Shown here: one piece after another, positions 34,148 to 42,566 of the stretch
How the letters are laid out: every line of letters begins with the position of its first letter
Numbering within the stretch: position 1 is the stretch's first letter
Source of the DNA: Alphaproteobacteria bacterium
GTDB lineage: Bacteria > Pseudomonadota > Alphaproteobacteria > Sphingomonadales > Kordiimonadaceae
NCBI GenBank assembly: GCA_013372975.1
Contig: JABXIS010000008.1
Coordinates: 18,666-82,665 of the forward strand
Length of the DNA: 64,000 nucleotides
Reading direction: 5' to 3'
Made by a program: the position numbers and the translations under genes
The notes under the pieces: model-generated
Told to the model about the DNA's origin: nothing
Seen by the model: the letters and a program-made list of their open reading frames with translations, nothing else
Database searches by the model: none

Positions 34148-37100
34148 ATGACAAATAAGAGGTTGCTCAAAATAGCATTGATGGCAGGTGTTGCCCTGTC
34201 TGCGCCCGTTTCGGCATCTGCCGGAGCGGTTTTTGCCGATTTTGCGGGCCTTCATACCCTTGTGCGCTTTGATCTGGATACAAAGCCCCTCACTGAAACA
34301 CTTATCGAATTTACTGACATTACCGGTTTGGGCCTGGTTTTTGACAGCCGTCTTGTGGCGGGCAAGACAGGCCCTGCGCTCAGTGGCGAATTTTCAGCAA
34401 AGGTGGCACTGGACCTGCTCTTGGCAGACAGCGGATTGATGGTGGTGGATGTGGGCGGCGACACGCTTGCTCTCGTTAAGAAAACTGAGAAAGTCGACAC
34501 ACAGACATTGAGGCTGGAAGTTGCACCGGAAATCATTTCCACTGGTATCGACACGGCAGCGAGCTCGGTTATTGACGAACTATTGATCCTGGGCACCAGA
34601 ACAGCAAATCCGCCCTATCACAAGTTTAAGCCGACTGTTGCAATCAGTGGCGAAAAACTGCGCTCATCAGGCACAGTCAATGTATCAGATTACCTGTTCC
34701 AGCTACCGAGCATGTTGTCGGATATCACTGCGGCGAGCACCACCATTTTCGGTACCCCGGCAGGGTTGAACCTGGCAGACCTGCGAGGCATGGGAACCGA
34801 ACGGACACTTGTTCTGATCAATGGCCGCAGAGCTATTCCTACTTATGGCGGCTCATTGACGCTTTATGGAGTCGACCTGAATACCATTCCATCGGGGTTG
34901 GTGGAGAGGATCGATGTCATCAATGGCGGAGCTTCCACAACATTTGGCCCTGAAGCAGTGGCTGGCGTTGTAAATTTTGAGCTACGAAAAGATGTTGATG
35001 GCTGGGGCGCTGCCGTGCAAGCAGGTATCACCGAAAGAGGCGATAGGGAAGAACTGCTGGCAACCTTGACGTATGGGACGGATTTTGCCGATGGTCGCGG
35101 CAATTTCGTCATAAGCCTGACTGCCGACGATCAGGCGGGCCTTCTGTTGGGGGAGCGAGAAGTTACAGCCGATCCCGGCTGGTTCGCCATCAATGGCATG
35201 CGGGGGGCGTTCGGTGAGGGCGAATTTACCCCAGGATTTGGCGGCAGTCCGACTATTTCACAGGGTCTTTGGCAAGGAGTTGTATATGAGGATGGTGCTG
35301 TCGAGTTTTTTCCTCAAACTTATACCTTTTCCGATGACGGCACCGCGATTGAAGCAAATACCGGGCAATTGCATCAGCTCTATAATTATGCGTCAGAACA
35401 AACACTGGTAACCCCGCTTAACAGAACATTTGTAACGACTTATGGGTCCTATGAGGTCGGATCGGGGCACAAGTTGATTTTTCAGGGGAATTTTGCCGAT
35501 ACAAATGTAACGTCGCAACTGGCGCCAATTCCGCTAAGTGCCTTGTCCGGTTTGGCCACGGAAACAGGCAGCGTTACCGCAGTGCCATTTAGCAACCCCT
35601 ATGTGCCATCCTCCCTTTTGGACCAGGTCGCGACTATGGGGCTTGTGGACCCAGCGGGCATTATTTTGTCTCGCCGTTTCGAGGAGTTGGGGCCCCGGGC
35701 AACAAATATCTCCCGGTCCACGCTTGGCGGTATGGTTGGTCTGCAAGGCATGCTCGCGCCTGGCTGGTCCTATGATTTTTATTATCAATATGGGCGCAAT
35801 AAAGTGAATGAAGAGCGCGACGGCCTACTGGATATGACGAATTTCCGCGCATCACTTGATCCTGAACTCTGCGCGCAGATTGTCGGCTGCAGTGTGATAA
35901 ATCCATTTGGTGTGGGCAATATTTCCTCTGAACAGGTTGCCTTTCTCAAAGCGCCAAACGCAATTCGCAATATTGAAGCTGGCCAGCATATCGTAAGTGC
36001 GGTCTTTTCCGGCCCGCTTGATATGTTGCCCGAGACCGAAGGAAAAATATCGTTTGGCCTGGAATATCGGCATGAATATCTCAAGGATACGCCGGATCCG
36101 GCGCTAGAAGCGCGCCCGGTTTCAGGATCACTGATTTTCCCGGGCTCAAACGGCAACTTTGATGCTTTTGAAGCCTTTGCTGATGTAACATTGCCCTTGT
36201 TGTCGGGGCAGGAGATGTTTGAAGAACTGACAGTTACTATGGGCGGGCGTGTATCTGAGTTCTCGACAACCGGGACTATCGGAAACTGGCATGTCGGCGG
36301 AGTATGGAAGCCTTTTGAGGAGTTGGCGTTTAGAGTTTCCTATCAGTCCGGTCGGAGAGCACCGAATATTGCAGAGCTTTATTCAGGGGGGCCGGGCGGC
36401 ACTGCTTCGTACGATGACCCTTGCTCCAATTTGCAGGATAGTGACACTGGTGTGGTTGCCCAGAACTGTCGGTCTGATGTTCGGCTCGGTGTACCGGAAG
36501 ATTTTGTTCAATCCAGATTTGTTGCAGACGTTAACAGTTTTGGAAATCCGAATCTGAAAGCGGAAAAAAACTCAAATCTTTCCTGGGGCGCGACCTTTGA
36601 AGTTAAAAATGTTTTCAATCCCGTTCACGATCAGTTTCGCCTTTCGGTCGATGCTTACGTGATCGAAGTGAAAGATTTCATCAGCACACTGGGCGCCGCA
36701 CAGGTATTGGATCTTTGTTATGAAAGCGCAAATTTTGACAATGCGTTCTGCGGCATAAACCCTATTACGGATGCCCCTTATATCTTACGGGATCCAAGTA
36801 CATCTGACCTGTCTTTGGTTACAAGCTCGATTATCAACGCGGGCCATTACAGGCTAAAAGGTTATGATGTGGAGATGCAATATGTGGCGGACCTCTCGGC
36901 CTTGGGAACAGACCTGTTTTTTGACCAGATATCTTTTACCGGGCTTTATACCCGCAGTCTGGAAGTCACTTTTCAGGCAGAAGAAGGCGGCACTGTTGAT
37001 AATATTCTAGGCGACGCAAAATATCCAAAACACCGTTTTCAGGGTGGCATTACCCTGTCCAAGGACAGGTATGCACTGGACTGGGATGTAAGGTATCGCG

Positions 37101-37345
37101 GAAAGGCAACCTCTTTGCCCGATATGGAAGATCCTTTGCCCGAGGCGCTACTGCCCGATGTCTGGTATCATGATGTGGGTATGCGATATGGCCTCAAGGA
37201 CGGCCTGACAATATATGGAGGCGTGCGCAACCTATTTGACAGGAAAGCGCCCCGTGTTTTCCTAGGGTCTGTCAGCAATACCTTCCCTGAATTTTATGAC
37301 ACACTTGGTCGACGTTTCTATCTAGGTGCTGTGATCGATTTCTAG
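34148..37345 (+). CDS. TonB-dependent receptor with N-terminal STN signalling domain
   Basis: 1065 aa. Signal peptide (1-26), STN domain (about 40-110: LDTKPLTETLIEFTDITGL, LLLADSGLMV), a linker, plug domain (about 165-285, with LADLRGMGTERTLVLINGRR and INGGASTTFGPEAVAGVVN) and a 22-stranded barrel ending FYLGAVIDF with terminal Phe. The STN domain contacts FecR, so this is a transducing receptor. The substrate is unknown; the plug style (GRRAIPTYGG) is that of alphaproteobacterial receptors often linked to carbohydrates or peptides rather than siderophores. Cys pairs in the extracellular loops. Confidence 0.93.
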   Translation: MTNKRLLKIALMAGVALSAPVSASAGAVFADFAGLHTLVRFDLDTKPLTETLIEFTDITGLGLVFDSRLVAGKTGPALSGEFSAKVALDLLLADSGLMVVDVGGDTLALVKKTEKVDTQTLRLEVAPEIISTGIDTAASSVIDELLILGTRTANPPYHKFKPTVAISGEKLRSSGTVNVSDYLFQLPSMLSDITAASTTIFGTPAGLNLADLRGMGTERTLVLINGRRAIPTYGGSLTLYGVDLNTIPSGLVERIDVINGGASTTFGPEAVAGVVNFELRKDVDGWGAAVQAGITERGDREELLATLTYGTDFADGRGNFVISLTADDQAGLLLGEREVTADPGWFAINGMRGAFGEGEFTPGFGGSPTISQGLWQGVVYEDGAVEFFPQTYTFSDDGTAIEANTGQLHQLYNYASEQTLVTPLNRTFVTTYGSYEVGSGHKLIFQGNFADTNVTSQLAPIPLSALSGLATETGSVTAVPFSNPYVPSSLLDQVATMGLVDPAGIILSRRFEELGPRATNISRSTLGGMVGLQGMLAPGWSYDFYYQYGRNKVNEERDGLLDMTNFRASLDPELCAQIVGCSVINPFGVGNISSEQVAFLKAPNAIRNIEAGQHIVSAVFSGPLDMLPETEGKISFGLEYRHEYLKDTPDPALEARPVSGSLIFPGSNGNFDAFEAFADVTLPLLSGQEMFEELTVTMGGRVSEFSTTGTIGNWHVGGVWKPFEELAFRVSYQSGRRAPNIAELYSGGPGGTASYDDPCSNLQDSDTGVVAQNCRSDVRLGVPEDFVQSRFVADVNSFGNPNLKAEKNSNLSWGATFEVKNVFNPVHDQFRLSVDAYVIEVKDFISTLGAAQVLDLCYESANFDNAFCGINPITDAPYILRDPSTSDLSLVTSSIINAGHYRLKGYDVEMQYVADLSALGTDLFFDQISFTGLYTRSLEVTFQAEEGGTVDNILGDAKYPKHRFQGGITLSKDRYALDWDVRYRGKATSLPDMEDPLPEALLPDVWYHDVGMRYGLKDGLTIYGGVRNLFDRKAPRVFLGSVSNTFPEFYDTLGRRFYLGAVIDF

Positions 37346-37357
37346 AGCCATAAATAA

Positions 37358-37390
37358 AGCCCCGCCGGATCGCTCCGCAGGGCTTTTTTC
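37358..37390 (+). terminator. Terminator of the sigma/FecR/receptor operon
   Basis: AAAGCCC...GGGCTTTTTT with a CGCC-GGATC-GCTCCGC inner segment, twelve bases after the receptor stop. Confidence 0.85.
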
Positions 37391-37402
37391 GTGCCTGATG
37401 CC

Positions 37403-37762
37403 TTAGTCCAGCGACCAGCTGAGTGGCAGTACAAAGGTCAGATCGGTTTTGCCGTCAGGCAACGGAGGCAAAGGCGAAAGCTTGCCAATCAAAGACGGGA
37501 TCGATCTGTCAAGCACGTCCTGGCCAGTGGGCTCAACAACTTCATAGTTGCTGATCGTGCCATCTGCATCAATGGTCAGGCGGACCTTTGCTTTCCCTTC
37601 GATCTGTCGTGCCACAGCAAGACGAGGATACCCCTGCTTGGCCAATACTTTTTTCACAACGGCGCGCTGCCAGTCTTCCATGGAAGTGGCGGCATCAGCG
37701 ACTGGCGTGAGACTAACAACAACAAAAGACGCGACTACAAAGCTTAGAAGTCGGATGTTCAT
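37403..37762 (-). CDS. Periplasmic TonB C-terminal-domain protein
   Basis: 119 aa: a cleavable signal peptide (1-24, after VADA/A) and one TonB_C domain (about 30-112; KKVLAKQGYPRLAVARQIEGKAKVRLTIDADG, then the VVEPTG turn). It lacks the membrane-retained anchor and the proline-rich span of energising TonB proteins. It may be a soluble TonB-box binder that modulates receptors. It is convergent with the STN receptor gene, which hints at a functional link. Two hairpins lie in its mRNA leader. Confidence 0.8.
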   Translation of the reverse strand: MNIRLLSFVVASFVVVSLTPVADAATSMEDWQRAVVKKVLAKQGYPRLAVARQIEGKAKVRLTIDADGTISNYEVVEPTGQDVLDRSIPSLIGKLSPLPPLPDGKTDLTFVLPLSWSLD

Positions 37763-37770
37763 TGTTTGAA

Positions 37771-37803
37771 CCCTTTAATAGGGTGGGCTTTGGATACCCA
37801 CCT
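37771..37803 (-). promoter_or_regulatory. Two overlapping hairpins in the TonB_C gene leader
   Basis: On the minus strand GGTGGG/CCCACC (37803-37783) is followed by ACCCT/AGGGT (37785-37771), and the two share three bases, so only one can form at a time. The second holds the AAAGGG ribosome site. A regulatory switch is possible but speculative. Confidence 0.3.
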
Positions 37804-37990
37804 GCGTTGCCAGATGTTCATTGTGCACATCATGGCCAGAATCGGATGAGACAACTATGCCTGCAACCCGTTAACAATCATTAAACCATAGTAGAAATCC
37901 TGCTATGCATATTGCAATGCGCAACAACACTGGATCAGCGCGCAAAACCCTATTATTTCTATGGAACCGATCAATTCCCAGAGAGCGCAC

Positions 37991-38533
37991 ATGTCCCGTA
38001 TCATTGTTCTTTACGCACACCCAAATCCACGACGATCAAAGGTGAATGCCCGGTTGATCGAGGCCGTCGGGCGCATGGAGGAAGTGCAAGTACGGGATCT
38101 TTACGAGCTTTATCCCAACTTACACGTCAATGTGGCAGCCGAGCAGGAGGCGTTGAGAAATGCATCGGCTGTTGTCATGCAGTTCCCGATCTATTGGTTC
38201 AGCGCTCCGGCCTTGTTGAAAGAATGGCAGGACACGGTGCTGGCAAAAGGGTTTGCTTTTGGTCCAAATGGTACTGAACTTGCGGGCAAACCCTTTATGT
38301 TGGTGGCGACCACTGGTGGTGAGGAAAGTTCCTATGCTGAGGGCAAAGCACATGGGGCCGAAATCGGGGCATATCTTAAGCCTTTCGAACAAACTGCCCG
38401 CTTCTGTGGTATGAAACTGGTTGAACCCCTCGTGGTTCATGGTGCCAATTCTTTGACTCCCCTGCTGTTGAGTGATTTGGCAGAGCAATATCAAGAACGT
38501 TTGCAGCGTCTGGCGAAGAAAGAAACGGTATGA
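37991..38533 (+). CDS. kefF: KefF-like NAD(P)H flavodoxin-fold oxidoreductase
   Basis: 180-aa flavodoxin-fold quinone reductase, ancillary subunit of KefC. ILYAHPNPRRSKVNARL (FMN phosphate loop), VVMQFPIYWFSAPALLKEWQDTVL and TTGGEESSYAEG are typical of the KefF/YheR/MdaB group. It stops within the start of the kefC-like gene (ATGA overlap), so the two are translated together, as in enterobacteria where KefF binds KefC and boosts K+ efflux during electrophile stress. The ATG at 37991 gives the canonical N-terminus; the frame opens at 37961. Confidence 0.9.
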   Translation: MSRIIVLYAHPNPRRSKVNARLIEAVGRMEEVQVRDLYELYPNLHVNVAAEQEALRNASAVVMQFPIYWFSAPALLKEWQDTVLAKGFAFGPNGTELAGKPFMLVATTGGEESSYAEGKAHGAEIGAYLKPFEQTARFCGMKLVEPLVVHGANSLTPLLLSDLAEQYQERLQRLAKKETV

Positions 38534-40326
38534 CCGAATTGGGTTTTCTTGAAAGTGTTCTTGTCTATCTCACGGCAGCAGTGATTGCAGTTCCGATTTT
38601 CAAGAAACTGGGATTGGGTTCGGTTCTCGGGTATTTGGTCGCGGGCATGGCGATCGGCCCTTGGGGGATGAAGCTTATCAGCGACGTGGAAACCATTTTC
38701 CATTTCTCTGAATTTGGTGTGGTCCTTCTTATGTTTCTCATTGGCCTTGAGCTCAAGCCGGCAACCTTGTGGCAGCTCAGGCATCCGGTTTTCGGTGTAG
38801 GTGGCGCACAGGTGATCTTGTCCTCTTTGCTGCTGTGTCTGTGCGCCGTGCTCTTGGGCATGCCGCTTCTGGTTGCCCTGGTGGCTGCACTTGCCCTGAC
38901 GATGTCTTCCACGCCGATTGCTATTCAGTCACTTGAGGAACGCGGGCTCCTCAAATCTGAAACCGGGCAACTGACTTTCTCCGTTCTCCTGTTTCAGGAT
39001 CTTGGGGTGATTCCGGTGCTGGCGATCGTGCCACTGCTTGGTCAGCAAGCGTTTTCGGAGGCTGCCAGTTTTGGCGATTTCCTCAAACCATTTGCTGTCA
39101 TTCTGTTGATTGTGGTGGGTGGCCGCTATCTCCTTCGGCCTATATTCCGTTTCATCGCAGATTCTCGCATGCGGGAAGTCTTTACGGCCTTTTCGCTTCT
39201 CCTAGTGGTTGGGTCGGCACTGTTGATGGAAGCGGTTGGCATATCAATGGCCCTAGGCACGTTCCTTGCTGGCATTCTTTTGGCGGAATCGGAATACAGG
39301 CACGAGCTGGAGCTTAATCTTGAGCCTTTCAAAGGGTTGCTCCTTGGCCTCTTTTTCATTGCTGTTGGCATGTCGGTCGATTTTTCGCTTTTGCTTGCCG
39401 ATCCTTTCCGGCTACTGGCCCTGTTGGCCGGGTTTGTGGCAGTGAAAATGATGGTGCTGTTGGCACTTGCACGTACGGCGCGATTGTCTGTGTCCGATGG
39501 CTGGTTGTTTGCCTTTCTTCTCAGTCAGGGCGGGGAGTTTGCCTTTGTCATGATTTCTGTGGCGGCGCAGGTTAGCCTTGTGCCTGCCAACATCGCTGGC
39601 GTGCTGGTGATTCTTGCCACCTTCTCAATGCTGACCACGCCGCTTTTGCTTTTCCTCTATGACAGGTTCATTTGTCCGAAACTGTGCAAAGAGCAAACTT
39701 TCGAAAGTGACGTACGGGATGAAGGCAGCACGGTGATCATCGCAGGCTATGGCCGATTTGGTCAGATTATCGGGCGCTTGATGATGTCGCTTGGCATCCC
39801 CATCACAGTGTTGGACCACAACCCAAACCATATTGAAATGCTCAGGAAGTTCGGTTTCAAGGTTTTCTATGGCGATGCGTCAAGGCTGGACCTTCTAGAA
39901 AAGGCAGGGGCCAAGAATGCCCGACTGCTGGTGCTGGCAATTGACGATTCTGAAGTGCTTCTGGAAACAGCAAAACTGGTGCGGAGCAAATACCCCGATC
40001 TGACAATACTGGCCCGTGCCTATGGTCGTGGTGATGTCAGCAATTTGAGGGAGGTGGGCGTTACTCTTGTGCGGCGGGAGACGTTCTCATCGGCATTGGA
40101 AGTGGGCGAGCTTGCCCTCAGGGAACTGGGGTTTGGGGCGCATCAGGCCCATCAGGCCGCGCAGAAATTCCGCGGTTATGACGAGAAGATGCTGCAAGAC
40201 AGCTACCAGTTCCGCGGGGACCAGAAAAAGGCAATCGACTATGCCATCAAATCCCGGCAGCAGCTTGAGCGTCTAATGCGCGCTGATCAGGATGAAAAGG
40301 CCTCTGGCTCGAAAGACTGGGCTTAG
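38530..40326 (+). CDS. kefC: Glutathione-gated K+/H+ antiporter (KefB/KefC type)
   Basis: 598 aa. An N-terminal CPA2 Na+/H+-exchanger domain with about 12 helices (GYLVAGMAIGPWGMKLI, LLMFLIGLELKP, LLFQDLGVIPVLAIVPLL) and a C-terminal RCK/TrkA-N domain (VIIAGYGRFGQIIGRLMMSLG NAD-type loop, with the D in VLDHNP). Probably lets K+ out to acidify the cytoplasm when electrophiles deplete glutathione. Overlaps its kefF-like partner by four bases. KefB versus KefC cannot be separated with certainty; presence of KefF favours KefC. Confidence 0.92.
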   Translation: MTELGFLESVLVYLTAAVIAVPIFKKLGLGSVLGYLVAGMAIGPWGMKLISDVETIFHFSEFGVVLLMFLIGLELKPATLWQLRHPVFGVGGAQVILSSLLLCLCAVLLGMPLLVALVAALALTMSSTPIAIQSLEERGLLKSETGQLTFSVLLFQDLGVIPVLAIVPLLGQQAFSEAASFGDFLKPFAVILLIVVGGRYLLRPIFRFIADSRMREVFTAFSLLLVVGSALLMEAVGISMALGTFLAGILLAESEYRHELELNLEPFKGLLLGLFFIAVGMSVDFSLLLADPFRLLALLAGFVAVKMMVLLALARTARLSVSDGWLFAFLLSQGGEFAFVMISVAAQVSLVPANIAGVLVILATFSMLTTPLLLFLYDRFICPKLCKEQTFESDVRDEGSTVIIAGYGRFGQIIGRLMMSLGIPITVLDHNPNHIEMLRKFGFKVFYGDASRLDLLEKAGAKNARLLVLAIDDSEVLLETAKLVRSKYPDLTILARAYGRGDVSNLREVGVTLVRRETFSSALEVGELALRELGFGAHQAHQAAQKFRGYDEKMLQDSYQFRGDQKKAIDYAIKSRQQLERLMRADQDEKASGSKDWA

Positions 40327-40398
40327 CCCCGCCCTTGACGCTAGCTTTTGGCTGTGCCACACGGGCGCCAGCTTTCCGGCCAACTACAGGAGCCTTTC

Positions 40399-40692
40399 AT
40401 GCCCAAGCAATTGACTGTCACTGTCCTGAAGGATGAACAGCCTTTCCTGAACGGTACTTTTGATGTCAGTGATGCCGACTATCCGGTGATTGTGAATCTG
40501 CTTGAGGAAGTGGATATGACGCACGGGCAGGCGGCGTCCATGCTGTCGGGGTATATGCACGCGAGCGACGTGGGCCGGGTATCTGATGAAATGAGCAAAC
40601 TGGTGATGCTTGCGGTGGTCTATATGCTGGAAGCAGGCGAGACGGAGATCGAAATACCGCTCGAAACCGGCCCTGCTGCACCGAATGCCTAA
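40399..40692 (+). CDS. Small cytosolic protein of unknown function
   Basis: 97 aa, family not recognised. No signal peptide or membrane segment; a predicted strand-rich start (KQLTVTVLKDEQPFLNGTF) followed by helices (VIVNLLEEVDMTHGQAASMLSGYM). The ATG follows AGGAG at good spacing, and codon use matches its neighbours. It sits 72 bases after the kefC-like gene and before the SulP gene; whether it belongs with either is unclear. Confidence 0.65.
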   Translation: MPKQLTVTVLKDEQPFLNGTFDVSDADYPVIVNLLEEVDMTHGQAASMLSGYMHASDVGRVSDEMSKLVMLAVVYMLEAGETEIEIPLETGPAAPNA

Positions 40693-40865
40693 AGGCTGGT
40701 ATCAATAAACAATTCATACTTATGAAGTAGGGTTTCGCCCCAAGAAAGCTTGCAATCCGGGCCCGAATGGCCCAGAAGGCACGCTCTGTTTCAGATTTCA
40801 GGTCCCTTTGGGCCTTTGCGCGCCATCACGGCCTGCAACAAATCCAAGACCATAAGGATATCTCC

Positions 40866-42440
40866 GTGCAAGCAGTTGCCGAAAAGAAAAACCCTCTGGC
40901 CTCTTTCACGCCAGAGCGCATCAAAACCGAAATCCTGTCCGGCCTCACGGTCGCACTGGCGCTGGTGCCTGAAGCTGTGGCTTTCGCCTTTGTGGCGCAC
41001 GTACACCCGCTCGTGGGGCTGTATGCGGCCTTTATCGTCGGTCTGATCACGGCGCTGTTTGGTGGTCGCCCTGGTATGATTTCGGGTGCCACGGGCGCGC
41101 TTGCGGTGGTGATGGTGTCACTGGTGGTTACGCACGGCGTGGAATATCTGTTTGCCACTGTCGTGCTGATGGGCATTCTGCAGGTGATTGCAGGCATTGC
41201 GCGGCTCGGGAAGTTCATCCGCATGGTGCCATATCCTGTGATGCTTGGGTTCGTGAACGGGCTGGCGATCGTGATTTTCCTTGCCCAGCTTGGCCAGTTC
41301 AAGGTGAAAGACGCTGAAGGTGCACTGCACTGGATGGCAGCCGATCAGCTTTATATGATGCTCGGCCTTGTGGCGCTCACCATGGGTATCATCTATATGT
41401 CCGGCCGCTTTATCAAATTCCTGCCGGCCCCGCTTGTGGGAATTCTGGCTGTTTCAGGCATTGTGATTGGCCTTGATCTGGATGTACGCACGGTTGGTGA
41501 CATGGCATCCATCGCGGGCGGCTTGCCTGATTTCCATATCCCGAACGTGCCGTTCAACTTTGAAACGCTCACGATCGTATTCCCCTATGCGCTTATTCTG
41601 GCGGCCATTGGCCTCATCGAATCGCTCCTTACCCTCAACCTTGTGGCGGAAATTACCGAAACCAAAGGCGGGGCGAGCCAGGAATGTGCGGCGCAGGGTG
41701 CAGCCAATATCATCACCGGTTTCTTTGGCGGCATGGGCGGTTGCGCCATGATTGGCCAAAGCATGATCAATGTGGAATCGGGCGGGCGCACGCGCCTCTC
41801 TGGCACATCCGCTGCCCTGTTCCTGTTGGCCTTTATTCTGTTCGCAAGTGGCCTCATCGAGCAAATCCCCCTTGCGGCGCTTGTGGGTGTGATGTTCATG
41901 GTGGTGATAGCCACTTTCGCCTGGTCCAGCCTGCGCATCATGCACAAGATCCCGAAGTCGGACGCGTTTGTGCTGGTGCTGGTGTCGGGTGTAACAGTGG
42001 TCAGCGATCTTGCCATGGCCGTGGTTGTGGGCGTGATCGTATCAGCGCTTGTGTTTGCCTGGAAAAGCTCGGTACGGATCACCGCACGGGTGGAAACAGA
42101 CGCCAAAGGCCGCAAGGTTTACCGGCTGGTGGGGCCGATCTTCTTTGGTTCCATCGAAAGCTTCAACGAGCTGTTTGACCCGAAATCCGATCCTGACCGT
42201 GTGATTGTGGATTTTGCCGAATCGCGCGTGCTGGACCATTCCGGCCTGCAAGCAATCGATAGTCTGGCAGAGCGCTACAAGCGTGCGGGGCGTACGCTCA
42301 GGCTTGTGCACCTCAGTTCAGACTGTAAGGCGCTTTTGAAGAAAGCGGGCACGATGGTTAAAGCCAGCCACGAAGAAGATCCAATTTACGGTGTTGCCGT
42401 GGATTACGGCGAAGACCTGAGCAAAAGCAGCAGCTGGTGA
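40866..42440 (+). CDS. SulP family anion transporter with STAS domain
   Basis: About 524 aa. A membrane domain of the SLC26/SulP type (LSGLTVALALVPEAVAFAFVAHVHPLVGLYAAFI, the sulfate-transporter signature region; GGMGGCAMIGQSMINVESGGRTRLSGT) is followed by a C-terminal STAS domain (about 430-510: VDFAESRVLDHSGLQAID). Relatives move sulfate, bicarbonate or dicarboxylates by Na+ symport or exchange. The GTG at 40866 has AAGGA upstream; an in-frame ATG at 40767 lacks a ribosome site, though it cannot be excluded. Monocistronic, with a strong terminator. Confidence 0.9.
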   Translation: MQAVAEKKNPLASFTPERIKTEILSGLTVALALVPEAVAFAFVAHVHPLVGLYAAFIVGLITALFGGRPGMISGATGALAVVMVSLVVTHGVEYLFATVVLMGILQVIAGIARLGKFIRMVPYPVMLGFVNGLAIVIFLAQLGQFKVKDAEGALHWMAADQLYMMLGLVALTMGIIYMSGRFIKFLPAPLVGILAVSGIVIGLDLDVRTVGDMASIAGGLPDFHIPNVPFNFETLTIVFPYALILAAIGLIESLLTLNLVAEITETKGGASQECAAQGAANIITGFFGGMGGCAMIGQSMINVESGGRTRLSGTSAALFLLAFILFASGLIEQIPLAALVGVMFMVVIATFAWSSLRIMHKIPKSDAFVLVLVSGVTVVSDLAMAVVVGVIVSALVFAWKSSVRITARVETDAKGRKVYRLVGPIFFGSIESFNELFDPKSDPDRVIVDFAESRVLDHSGLQAIDSLAERYKRAGRTLRLVHLSSDCKALLKKAGTMVKASHEEDPIYGVAVDYGEDLSKSSSW

Positions 42441-42447
42441 TATAAGA

Positions 42448-42470
42448 GGGGCCTTCTGAGGCCCCTTTTT
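42448..42470 (+). terminator. Terminator of the SulP gene
   Basis: GGGGCC-TTCTGA-GGCCCC followed by TTTTT, seven bases after the stop. Confidence 0.92.
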
Positions 42471-42481
42471 CGTATGCCTGA

Positions 42482-42497
42482 AAATTGTATACAATTT
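42482..42497. promoter_or_regulatory. 16-bp perfect palindrome upstream of the second M24 dipeptidase
   Basis: AAATTGTATACAATTT ends 69 bases before the ATG at 42567. The ATTGTATACAAT core resembles operators of GntR-family repressors. It is the most convincing single operator-like site in the window; no regulator gene is adjacent. Confidence 0.55.
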
Positions 42498-42566
42498 CCT
42501 TTTGTTTGGCAGGAAAGCTGTTAGTCTGCGCGGAAATTACCAGCGTTTTAGTGAGGGACAATCATC

